Positions 1 through 6,394 of a DNA stretch of 7,010 nt are shown one piece after another. The notes beneath the pieces were generated by a model. That model saw only the letters and a program-made list of their open reading frames with translations. It made no database searches and was not told the DNA's origin. A program made the translations under genes and the position numbers. Position 1 is the stretch's first letter; every line of letters starts with the position of its first letter. Source of the DNA: SAR86 cluster bacterium (GTDB taxonomy: Bacteria; Pseudomonadota; Gammaproteobacteria; Magnimaribacterales; D2472); assembly GCA_016779285.1 (NCBI GenBank), contig JADHNV010000050.1, positions 1-7,010 of the forward strand. Reading direction: 5' to 3'.

Positions 1-516
1 ATCCATAATTACACTTTCTGGGATATCATTTTTTAAACCAGCCAGGTAAAAAGATGATTCTATAACACCTGTTTTAAAGGATTGAATAAGCTCTGGTTTT
101 TTATCAATTCGTTTGATTGTTACCCCTGGAAATAAATCCATTTGATAGAACAAAAGAGGTCCTTTATGAATAATAATTTTTTGCAATTCCTCATCTAGAT
201 AGAAAAATTCTAGCCTATCATTTGGAAGTATCTTTTTTATTTCATTATTTTTATCTTTTCTGAATATTTGATATGTTTGATTTAGCGGTACATTTTGTTG
301 TTCAAATATTACAGAAAGGTTTTCTCCCTCTTGTACAAGATGAATTTTTTTTGTTTGGATGCCTTGAATATTTTGAGCTGATAAAGAAATAGTTTCTGAG
401 ATTACCTCGGATGGTATTTCTTCTTTCTCCAATCCAGTATCATATATAAATAAGACTCCCAAAAGCCCAAAAAAAATAAAAGGCAATGTTTTTATGCTGG
501 GTTTATAGGTGCTCAC
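1..516 (-). CDS. Membrane-anchored M23-family murein endopeptidase (MepM/OapA-like), N-terminal part, cut by the left edge
   Basis: The reading frame is open from a GTG at 516 to position 1 (172 codons, no stop); the C-terminal part lies outside the window. One hydrophobic segment at residues 11-25 (TLPFIFFGLLGVLFIY region) follows a short basic N-terminus, so it should be an inner-membrane anchor with the rest periplasmic. Residues 58-86 (HLVQEGENLSVIFEQQNV) resemble the OapA/LysM-like domain seen ahead of M23 peptidases, and residues 155-172 (SSFYLAGLKNDIPESVI) resemble the start of the Csd3/MepM second N-terminal domain. Proteins of this type hydrolyse peptidoglycan cross-links to allow wall growth; the zinc-binding M23 domain itself would be downstream and is not seen here. 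The GTG start is chosen because it is 11 bp after the upstream gene's stop and no ATG occurs before about residue 130; the ribosome-binding site is weak. Neighbourhood supports the call: M23 peptidases commonly sit next to tyrS in gammaproteobacteria. Family fairly sure, exact orthologue not. Confidence 0.72.
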   Translation of the reverse strand, partial: MSTYKPSIKTLPFIFFGLLGVLFIYDTGLEKEEIPSEVISETISLSAQNIQGIQTKKIHLVQEGENLSVIFEQQNVPLNQTYQIFRKDKNNEIKKILPNDRLEFFYLDEELQKIIIHKGPLLFYQMDLFPGVTIKRIDKKPELIQSFKTGVIESSFYLAGLKNDIPESVIMD

Positions 517-527
517 AGTTACTTTAT

Positions 528-1226
528 TTACCCAATTAGTTGAAATGATAAGGATCCAATATCCTCTATTTCTGCCTCAACTTGATCACCTGGATTCAGC
601 TTGCTTACTCCTGCTGGAGTTCCGGTAAAAATTAGATCGCCAGGCTTAAGAGTTATAAACCTTGATAGCCAACTAATTAGCTCATCTACTTTCCAAGCCA
701 TATTCGAGAGATTGCTGGATTGTTTAATTTGCCCATTTACTTTAAGAGATATTTTGCCTTTATCTAATAGAATACCTTCTTTTTTTTGGGCTTTTGAGAT
801 TGGTGCGGAATTATCGAAGCCCTTGCTTAAGTCCCAAGGTTTGCCAGCTTTTTTTGCAATAGCTTGCAGATCTCTCTTTGTCAGATCAACTCCAACCGCA
901 TATCCAAAGATATGCTGGCTGACTTGTGATGGAGGTATATTCGAGCATTTTGATTTTAAAAGTACAACAAGTTCAACTTCGTGATGAAGCTCATCTGTTT
1001 GAGTTGGAAAGGGAATCTTTGATAATTGAGTTATAGCTTGAGGGGGCTTACTAAAGAAAAATGGTTGATCCTTATCTACTTTGCCACCCATCTCTTTTGC
1101 ATGATCTGCATAATTTCTACCAACACAGTAAATTTTTCCAACCGGAAATAGCTCTTCGCTTCCATGAATAGATATTCCTTTGATAATTGGCTTAAATACA
1201 AAATGAGAGCTAGCTGGTTCTGTCAT
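528..1226 (-). CDS. FAH-family acylpyruvase / oxaloacetate decarboxylase-tautomerase, FAHD1-type
   Basis: A 232-residue fumarylacetoacetate hydrolase-superfamily enzyme, about the size of bacterial YcgM and human FAHD1. Visible signatures: YCVGRNYADHAKEM at 33-46, the metal ligands E83 and E85 in LHHEVEL and D114 in GVDLTKRDLQ, then KPWDLSKGFD (129-138) and GDLIFTGTPAGV (196-207). Compared from memory with human FAHD1, H42/E45 match the catalytic lid dyad, Q121 and K135 match the substrate-pocket Gln and Lys, and E83/E85/D114 hold Mg or Mn. The family cleaves acylpyruvates such as fumarylpyruvate or decarboxylates/tautomerises oxaloacetate in the cytosol; which substrate applies cannot be read here. 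No aromatic-degradation genes are nearby, so a housekeeping FAHD1-like role is more likely than gentisate breakdown. It heads a minus-strand pair with the peptidase and is divergent from tyrS, 48 bp away. All active-site residues are intact. Confidence 0.9.
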   Translation of the reverse strand: MTEPASSHFVFKPIIKGISIHGSEELFPVGKIYCVGRNYADHAKEMGGKVDKDQPFFFSKPPQAITQLSKIPFPTQTDELHHEVELVVLLKSKCSNIPPSQVSQHIFGYAVGVDLTKRDLQAIAKKAGKPWDLSKGFDNSAPISKAQKKEGILLDKGKISLKVNGQIKQSSNLSNMAWKVDELISWLSRFITLKPGDLIFTGTPAGVSKLNPGDQVEAEIEDIGSLSFQLIG

Positions 1227-1256
1227 AAGATTTCAAACATTTACTCGATTAAATAC

Positions 1257-1262
1257 TATAAT
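1257..1262 (+). promoter_or_regulatory. Candidate -10 box for tyrS in the divergent spacer
   Basis: A perfect TATAAT lies 12 bp before the tyrS ATG. There is only a poor -35 (TTCAAA at 1232-1237, 19-bp spacing). If used, transcription would start near 1269 and leave a leader of about six bases, with no Shine-Dalgarno sequence. The same A+T patch reads TATTAT (1263-1258) on the other strand, a possible -10 for the FAH gene with a leader of roughly 24 bases. Inferred from sequence only. Confidence 0.4.
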
Positions 1263-1274
1263 AAATGATTACTC

Positions 1275-2462
1275 ATGAAAGAAAATCTGAATTTAATCAA
1301 ACGAGGCATTGATGAGCTAATTAGCGAAGATGAGTTAATAGCAAAACTCAAATCAAAAAAGCAGCTTATTGTTAAAGCAGGCTTTGATCCTACCGCACCA
1401 GATTTGCACCTAGGGCATACAGTACTCCTAAATAAATTAAGACATTTTCAACAACTGGGCCATCAAATAGTATTTTTGATAGGTGATTTTACTGGAATGA
1501 TTGGCGACCCCTCTGGAAAAAATAAGACGAGACCAGCTCTCAATCAAGAGGAAATAAACGAAAATGCTAAATCCTATAAAAAACAAGTTTTTAAAATCTT
1601 AGACCCAAAATTAACTCATGTAAGATTTAATTCTGAATGGAGCAACAAACTTGGTGCAGAGGGGATTATAAAGCTTGCATCTCAATACAATCTAGCCAGA
1701 ATGCTTGAGCGCGATGATTTTAATAAAAGATACAAGTCTAATCAGACTATAGCCCTACATGAATTTTTATATCCATTGATTCAAGCGAATGACTCTATCG
1801 CTCTGGAAGCAGATATTGAGCTCGGCGGCACTGATCAAAAATTTAATCTTTTGGTTGGCAGAGAGCTTCAAAGAGCGAATGGTCAAGAGCCTCAGGTTGT
1901 CATTACAGTTCCCATTCTTGAGGGTCTAGATGGAGTAAATAAAATGTCTAAATCACTAGATAATTATGTGGGCATAGATGAATCTCCCAATGAGATGTTT
2001 GGTAAAATTATGTCTATCTCCGATGAGTTAATGTGGAGATGGTTTGAGTTATTAAGTTTTAGATCTATTGATGAAATTAAGGCCCTCAAGGTTGATCAAG
2101 CTAGAGGAAAAAACCCTAGGGACATAAAAATAGATTTGGCTAAAGAGCTAATAGCTCGTTTTCATGACGAGCAATCAGCAAATCTTGCAGAAGAAAATTT
2201 TATTAATCAATTTCAAAAAAAGAATATCCCAGACAACATAGAGGAGATTTCTTTTTCAATGTCAGGAGATTCAATGCCTTTGGCCAATCTATTAAAAGAG
2301 TGCGGAATGACTAGCAGCACCTCAGAGGCAATGAGGATGATTGAGCAGGGAGCTGTGAGAATTGATGAGAAGAAAATAATTGATACTAAACATATTGTTT
2401 CCTCTAACACCTCAGCTATTTATCAAGTAGGAAAAAGAAAATTTAAAAAAATAACCCTTTAG
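1275..2462 (+). CDS. tyrS: Tyrosyl-tRNA synthetase (class I aminoacyl-tRNA synthetase)
   Basis: Charges tRNA-Tyr with tyrosine in the cytosol using ATP. The 395-residue protein is of normal length and complete. The class I ATP-binding HIGH motif appears as HLGH at 45-48 after KAGFDPTAPDL; the second signature is KMSKS at 223-227; GGTDQKFN (184-191) belongs to the substrate-binding Rossmann fold. The C-terminal part from about residue 334 (PLANLLKECGM, then EAMRMIEQGAVRID at 351-364) is an S4 RNA-binding domain that contacts the tRNA. The sequence has the GDFTGMIGDPSGK block (70-82) typical of the Haemophilus/Pseudomonas-type TyrRS rather than the classic E. coli TyrS. Start at 1275 is the first ATG and matches the usual N-terminus (IKRGIDELISEDEL). 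It begins a plus-strand series; the next gene starts 37 bp after its TAG, and no terminator hairpin is visible between them, so read-through is likely. Confidence 0.97.
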   Translation: MKENLNLIKRGIDELISEDELIAKLKSKKQLIVKAGFDPTAPDLHLGHTVLLNKLRHFQQLGHQIVFLIGDFTGMIGDPSGKNKTRPALNQEEINENAKSYKKQVFKILDPKLTHVRFNSEWSNKLGAEGIIKLASQYNLARMLERDDFNKRYKSNQTIALHEFLYPLIQANDSIALEADIELGGTDQKFNLLVGRELQRANGQEPQVVITVPILEGLDGVNKMSKSLDNYVGIDESPNEMFGKIMSISDELMWRWFELLSFRSIDEIKALKVDQARGKNPRDIKIDLAKELIARFHDEQSANLAEENFINQFQKKNIPDNIEEISFSMSGDSMPLANLLKECGMTSSTSEAMRMIEQGAVRIDEKKIIDTKHIVSSNTSAIYQVGKRKFKKITL

Positions 2463-2499
2463 TATTATTAATTTTTATTTTTGAATTGAGTATATAAAT

Positions 2500-3183
2500 A
2501 TGAAACAGTTTTTATCTTCTATCAGCTTTTGTCTTACTAATATTGGGTACTTATTTATCTTGTGCCTTCCAGTTATGACGCTTGAAGTTGCCTTGGCTAG
2601 TTTGATCATGTCTTTAGATATTCAATCAAGTTCAGAAACAGCTATTCTGGAAGCTATTGGTGAAATATCTGGCCAGGTTTTTCTGTTGGTGCTTGCATCC
2701 CTTATTCTGTCAGTGGCTTTAAGTGGTGGCTGTATGGCTGCTTTTCGCTCTCTTTCCAATGATCGATTATTGAGTCCATATCAAGCTCTTTTTCTTGGCT
2801 TGAAGAAGTTTTTTCCTCTTCTTTGGTCTAATCTATTACATTCTGTTGCTTATGGATTAGGATTTTTATTGTTAATTCTGCCAGGTTTTTATTTGTATGG
2901 CCGCCTTGGATTATTTCCTTTGTTTATAATGTTTGAAAATAAAGGTGTGATGGATTCTTTTGGTGAGTCTTGGAATCTTACAGAAGAGGTCGCGACAAAA
3001 CTATTTGCCCTAACTTCAATTTTTATGAGCATTCAGCTTGGTTTTGGATTTCTTGGAGGCCTCATTGGGGTTGAGGAGTCATTAGGGTTTTTAATTGCTA
3101 CAACCACTGTAAAATATGCAACACTAATGCCTCTGTTTTATTTATTTTTTAGTCTGTATGAGTCTGTAAAAAATAAATCATAA
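2500..3183 (+). CDS. YciC-like (UPF0259-type) polytopic inner-membrane protein
   Basis: A 227-residue, strongly hydrophobic protein with about five or six predicted membrane segments: roughly 8-35, 57-80, 113-145, 165-190 and 194-222. The central block LLLILPGFYLYGRLGLFPLFI (123-143), followed by VMDSFGESWNLTEE (150-163), is the pattern of the YciC/UPF0259 and related families, where a proline-glycine turn in a long helix precedes a conserved amphipathic SW.LT stretch. The molecular role of these proteins is not known. GAG of TTGAG at 2486-2490, nine bases before the ATG, can serve as the ribosome-binding site. It is 37 bp after tyrS and only 17 bp before the kinase-like gene, so it probably shares their transcript. 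No truncation or frameshift is seen. Family assignment is by pattern; function is unknown. Confidence 0.68.
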   Translation: MKQFLSSISFCLTNIGYLFILCLPVMTLEVALASLIMSLDIQSSSETAILEAIGEISGQVFLLVLASLILSVALSGGCMAAFRSLSNDRLLSPYQALFLGLKKFFPLLWSNLLHSVAYGLGFLLLILPGFYLYGRLGLFPLFIMFENKGVMDSFGESWNLTEEVATKLFALTSIFMSIQLGFGFLGGLIGVEESLGFLIATTTVKYATLMPLFYLFFSLYESVKNKS

Positions 3184-3200
3184 TTTGAGAATTAAAATAT

Positions 3201-3611
3201 ATGAAAATATTAGTTATGGGCCTGCCAGGCAGCGGTAAAACTTACCTGACTCAGAGATTAGTTCCATTATTGAATGCTGCATGGTACAACGCTGATCAAG
3301 TCAGAAAAATGTCAAATGATTGGGATTTTTCAGACGAGGGAAGGCAGAGACAGTCCATGAGAATGAAGACTTTTGCAGATTTTGAGAAATCTCATGGTCG
3401 TTATGTTGTATGTGATTTCGTATGTCCGACTAAAGAAACACGAGAAAATTTTAATGCGGATATAGTCATTTGGATGGACACGATCAAAGAAGGACGATAC
3501 GAAGATACCAATAAGCTTTTCCAAGATCCTGATAAAGTTGACTTCCACATTACAGAATGGAATGACAACAATCATGATGATATTGCAAGGGAGATTTTAA
3601 AAAATGTTTGA
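3201..3611 (+). CDS. Small APS-kinase-like (CysC-type) P-loop kinase, substrate unknown
   Basis: A 136-residue P-loop protein. Walker A is GLPGSGKT at 7-14. Downstream order follows adenylylsulfate kinase: NADQVRKM (30-37) for the DGDNVR motif, FSDEGR (43-48) for FSDADR, and CDFVCPTKETR (71-81) for the FISPHRAER segment, then a WMDT strand (91-94) matching the VDTP strand. It differs from true CysC (about 200 residues): the N-terminal extension is missing, the conserved serine of the FISP motif (Ser109 in E. coli CysC) is Cys75 here, and the substrate-lid stretch resembling F.GID..YEAP is reduced to KLFQDPDKVDFHI (105-117). So it is probably a kinase of the CysC fold acting on something other than APS; no sulfate-assimilation gene is nearby. 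Its last 8 bp overlap the next gene, implying translational coupling with a nucleotidyltransferase. ATP binding is well supported; the phosphate acceptor is unknown. Confidence 0.75.
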   Translation: MKILVMGLPGSGKTYLTQRLVPLLNAAWYNADQVRKMSNDWDFSDEGRQRQSMRMKTFADFEKSHGRYVVCDFVCPTKETRENFNADIVIWMDTIKEGRYEDTNKLFQDPDKVDFHITEWNDNNHDDIAREILKNV

Positions 3612-3996
3612 CTGGAAAAAACCAACAGTGCAGATGCTCGGAAGGTGGCAACCTTGGCATGATGGCCACCAAGCTTTATTTAAAAGATGTGTTGCAAAAA
3701 CTGGTCAGGTAGCAATTCAAGTGCGAGATGTGCAAGGAGCATCGGGCGGGGCTGGGCAAGATGACAATCCTTTTGATTGGGATCAAGTATGCCAAAATAT
3801 TGAAGCTGGTCTGTTAAAAGATGGTTTTAAAAGAGGTCATGAGTATGAAATTATGTTGGTACCAAACATAGTCAATATTACTTACGGTCGAGGAGTTGGA
3901 TATACATTTGAAGAAGAGGTATTTGATAGCTCTGTAACCGAAATAAGTGCCACAAAAATTCGACAAAAACTCAGAGATGAAGGCAAGCTAGATTAA
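3604..3996 (+). CDS. Small HxGH-class nucleotidyltransferase (cytidylyltransferase-like)
   Basis: A 130-residue protein with the two hallmarks of the nucleotidylyl-transferase alpha/beta-phosphodiesterase superfamily: GRWQPWHDGH at 13-22 (nucleotide-binding His19 and His22) and ISATKIR at 114-120, the ISSTxxR-type motif. These enzymes transfer AMP or CMP from the triphosphate to a phosphorylated acceptor. The first motif resembles the GRFQPFHxGH of archaeal NadM-type and NadR-type NMN adenylyltransferases more than the GTFDxxHxGH of pantetheine-phosphate or glycerol-phosphate enzymes, but at 130 residues it is shorter than NadM and the middle region (RDVQGASGGAGQDDNPFDW, 41-59) is distinctive. 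The ATG lies inside the end of the kinase-like gene (AAAAATGTTTGA), an 8-bp overlap, so the two are likely made in equal amounts and act in sequence. Fold and chemistry are well supported; substrate is not recognisable. Confidence 0.78.
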   Translation: MFDWKKPTVQMLGRWQPWHDGHQALFKRCVAKTGQVAIQVRDVQGASGGAGQDDNPFDWDQVCQNIEAGLLKDGFKRGHEYEIMLVPNIVNITYGRGVGYTFEEEVFDSSVTEISATKIRQKLRDEGKLD

Positions 3997-4031
3997 TTTA
4001 TTAGTTAGTTTCCCCGGACCATTGTTTAGTT

Positions 4032-4037
4032 TATAAT
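4032..4037 (+). promoter_or_regulatory. Candidate -10 box of the tRNA-Ile promoter
   Basis: A perfect TATAAT followed immediately by CGC, a G+C-containing discriminator often seen at stable-RNA promoters, lies 18 bp before the mature 5' end of the tRNA. The corresponding -35 position (around 4009-4014, TTTCCC) is poor. Transcription would begin near 4044, giving a 5' leader of about 12 bases for RNase P to remove. Confidence 0.45.
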
Positions 4038-4055
4038 CGCTTTTCCCAATTTATT

Positions 4056-4133
<78 letters not shown>

Positions 4134-4192
4134 TTCATAACTAAAAATCCATAATTCTGCTCGGCGCCATATCTTTTATAGATTATTTTTAT

Positions 4193-4198
4193 TAATAT
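4193..4198 (+). promoter_or_regulatory. Possible -10 box of the thiamine-uptake operon
   Basis: TAATAT lies about 10 bases before the first paired base of the TPP aptamer, so a start near 4204 would place the aptamer at the very 5' end of the mRNA. No good -35 is visible 17 bp upstream. Other A+T-rich hexamers nearby (TATAGA at 4177-4182) are equally possible, and read-through from the tRNA promoter cannot be excluded. Confidence 0.25.
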
Positions 4199-4205
4199 GA
4201 ATGTA

Positions 4206-4291
4206 ATTGCAAAGGGGTGGCTATTTTGCCTGAGATCAATATTGAAACCCTTTGAACCTGATCCATACAATGATGGCGGAGGAATTGCATG
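4206..4291 (+). promoter_or_regulatory. TPP (thiamine pyrophosphate) riboswitch with the Shine-Dalgarno inside the aptamer
   Basis: The conserved order of the THI-box is present: GGGGTG (4214-4219), short P3 hairpin GGC/GCC (4219-4221 with 4228-4230), CTGAGA (4230-4235), ACCCTTTGAACCTGATC (4247-4263), P4/P5 helix CCAT/ATGG (4263-4266 with 4273-4276) around the ACAATG loop, and GCGGAGGAA (4276-4284) for the canonical GCGNAGGGAA. P2 can form from AAAGGG (4211-4216) with CCCTTT (4248-4253), and P1 from TGCAA (4208-4212, partly shared with P2) with TTGCA (4285-4289). TPP binding folds this element and reduces expression. No separate expression platform or terminator is seen: the GGAGG ribosome-binding site is part of the ligand-binding core, and P1 reaches the first base of the start codon, so control is most likely at translation initiation. 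Confidence 0.95.
4278..4282 (+). promoter_or_regulatory. Ribosome-binding site of the TonB-dependent receptor gene
   Basis: GGAGG is six bases ahead of the ATG at 4289, the strongest Shine-Dalgarno sequence in the window. It fixes the receptor start and coincides with the conserved 3' segment of the TPP aptamer, which is how the riboswitch can turn the gene off. Confidence 0.85.
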
Positions 4292-6394
4292 CACATCAAA
4301 AAAAATATCTTTTTATTAACTTTTTTTGTCCTACCAAGTATAGATTTATCATCTAATGATATTGAAGAAATAATTGTAAAGGGCAGCTGGCGTGATGCAA
4401 AGGTGCTAGAACAAAGCTCAAGCATTGTGGTCCTTAATAGTGCATTGCTTGAATCTCAACCTTCAAAACATTTTGAAAATATTTCATTTTTGGTTCCCAA
4501 TCTTAATTTCGCTGCCAGCGATTCTAGAGCCAGACATTTTCAAATCAGAGGCATTGGGGAGAGATCAGGATACGAAAGAACCCCAAATTCTGCTGTAGGA
4601 TTTTTAATTGATGATATTGACTACTCTGGTCAAGGAGGCATTGCAACAACTTTTGATGTAGAGCAAATCGAAGTTCATAGAGGTCCTCAGGGATCAAGAA
4701 TAGGCTCCAATGCTCTGGCGGGTTTAATTTATATAAAAACAAAAGAGCCAACTAAACAATTTGAGGGAATCAGTGAAGTTAGTTCAGGCTCTTTTGGCAC
4801 AAGAAACATTGGTCTTGCATGGGGAGGCCCGGTTCCAATAAGTGAGGATATTTCATACAGACTAACCCTAAGAAAAGATTATTCAGACGGATTTAGAAAG
4901 AATATATATTTAAATAAATCCAACACCTCTAAAAAAGATGAAAGTACCTACCGATTAAAAGTAAATTGGAAGATTTTTGATAAAACGGAACTTAAATTTC
5001 TTATTTCTCAAATAGACCTAAATGATCCTGCAGATATATGGAGCATTGATGGCAGCCTTAACACCCTTTCAGATAGGCCAGGAATGGATTCGCAAAAAAC
5101 CAATGCTTATGGACTAAAGATATTTCATAAATTTAATGCATTTGAGCTCCAAAGTTTAAGCAGCATAACTGATACAGATGCTGAGATCAGTTACGATGCA
5201 GATTGGGGCAATCCAGTTTCCCATGCTCCGTATATTTATGATTATTTTTCAGAAACTATCAGAAATAGAAAGACTTGGAGTCAAGAATTTAGGCTGGTTT
5301 CAGATAGAACTAATTTTATCTCTAGCAAAAAAACTGAGTGGGTTATTGGGATTAGCTATTTCAATGTTGCTGAACAAAATTTTAAAAATGATGATGGAGC
5401 ATATGGGGACCCATTAGATCCCTTCGGCCCTTATTTCAGTCAATCCTCCTCAACAAGCAAATTTTCTTCAGGTAATTTATCGTTTTTTGGTAATCTTGAT
5501 TATTTTTTTGACGAGTCGCTTAAATTAACTCTTGGAGCAAGATGGGAGAATTATGAATCTAAATATGCTGATTCATTCGGAGAATCATTTAATCCTTCAG
5601 ATTATATGTCAGGAGGTAAGGCTTCTCTCAATAAAAATTTAAATAACAGATCTAATATATTTTTTAGTGTTGCAAGAGGTTTTAATCAAGGCGGTTTTAA
5701 TCTCAATCTTGGGTTAGCACCAGATTCTCAAAATAAGAATTTATACTATGATCCAGAATTTTTAACTAATTATGAAATTGGATTCAACTCAAAATTCTTT
5801 GATGAGAGGATAAATGTTTCAGCTGTAATTTTTTACTCCGATAGACAAGATCAGCAGGTGCTAATTTCAACTCAAGTGGATCCCAAAGACCCAAATACCT
5901 TTTCTTTTTTAACCCAGAATGCTGCCGAGGGAACCAACAAGGGATTAGAGCTAGATTTTAATCTAGAGCTAACAGAGTCTTTTGACTTCTTCTCAAGATT
6001 TGGAATATTAAAGACGGAGATCAATAACTGGAAATCTAGGCCTGATCTTGAAGGTAGGGCTCAAGCTCATGCTCCTAAGAGAAGTTATGCATATGGAATT
6101 AATTGGTCCATAACAGACAGAGCATCTCTATCATTAGATACAGTGGGTAAAAGCAGTTTTTATTATTCTGACTCCCATGACAATCAATCAAAGCCCTACT
6201 CATTAACTAATATAAGCTATAAGTATTCAATTAGAAGTTGGACATATTCAATTTGGGCTCGCAATATTTTTGATGAATATTATTCAGTTAGGGGATTTTA
6301 TTTTGGCAATGAGGCTCCTGATTTTAAAGATACATTATATGAAAGACATGGCGATCCAAGACATGTGGGCATGACAGTAAGATATGATTTTTAA
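4289..6394 (+). CDS. TonB-dependent outer-membrane receptor, probably for thiamine or a thiamine precursor
   Basis: A 701-residue outer-membrane receptor. Residues 1-22 look like a signal peptide (KK then a hydrophobic run to about 18). IEEIIVKG at 25-32 is the TonB box, followed by a plug domain to about 155 with the family blocks RHFQIRGIG (82-90), VGFLIDDIDY (103-112) and IEVHRGPQGSRIGSNALAG (127-145). The rest is the beta-barrel, ending VGMTVRYDF with the terminal Phe required for outer-membrane insertion. Such proteins import scarce ligands using TonB and the proton-motive force. The ligand is inferred from context: a TPP riboswitch directly controls this gene, and a PnuC-family transporter overlaps its end by 11 bp, as in the thiamine-uptake loci (receptor-pnuT-kinase) known in several Gram-negatives. 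The receptor sequence alone would not tell thiamine from another substrate. Length and domains are complete. Confidence 0.93.
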   Translation: MHIKKNIFLLTFFVLPSIDLSSNDIEEIIVKGSWRDAKVLEQSSSIVVLNSALLESQPSKHFENISFLVPNLNFAASDSRARHFQIRGIGERSGYERTPNSAVGFLIDDIDYSGQGGIATTFDVEQIEVHRGPQGSRIGSNALAGLIYIKTKEPTKQFEGISEVSSGSFGTRNIGLAWGGPVPISEDISYRLTLRKDYSDGFRKNIYLNKSNTSKKDESTYRLKVNWKIFDKTELKFLISQIDLNDPADIWSIDGSLNTLSDRPGMDSQKTNAYGLKIFHKFNAFELQSLSSITDTDAEISYDADWGNPVSHAPYIYDYFSETIRNRKTWSQEFRLVSDRTNFISSKKTEWVIGISYFNVAEQNFKNDDGAYGDPLDPFGPYFSQSSSTSKFSSGNLSFFGNLDYFFDESLKLTLGARWENYESKYADSFGESFNPSDYMSGGKASLNKNLNNRSNIFFSVARGFNQGGFNLNLGLAPDSQNKNLYYDPEFLTNYEIGFNSKFFDERINVSAVIFYSDRQDQQVLISTQVDPKDPNTFSFLTQNAAEGTNKGLELDFNLELTESFDFFSRFGILKTEINNWKSRPDLEGRAQAHAPKRSYAYGINWSITDRASLSLDTVGKSSFYYSDSHDNQSKPYSLTNISYKYSIRSWTYSIWARNIFDEYYSVRGFYFGNEAPDFKDTLYERHGDPRHVGMTVRYDF

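Noticed and set aside
601..984. Plus-strand open frame of 127 codons
   Set aside because: Lies wholly antisense to the FAH-family gene, whose motifs are intact; no family signature of its own.
1241..1274. TTACTC repeated at 1241-1246 and 1269-1274 in the divergent spacer, considered as an operator
   Set aside because: A six-base repeat in A+T-rich DNA is expected by chance and there is no dyad symmetry typical of a repressor site.
2213..2410. Minus-strand open frame in the end of tyrS
   Set aside because: Antisense to the S4 domain of tyrS; low-complexity hydrophobic translation.
3330..3575. Minus-strand open frame opposite the kinase-like gene
   Set aside because: Shadow of the real gene, which carries a clear Walker A motif.
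4192..4751. Minus-strand open frames opposite the receptor start (4192-4425, 4545-4751)
   Set aside because: Antisense to the riboswitch and the receptor plug domain, with no motifs or ribosome-binding sites.
5178..5417. Plus-strand open frame within the receptor gene
   Set aside because: Out-of-frame shadow inside the receptor barrel, with no motif.
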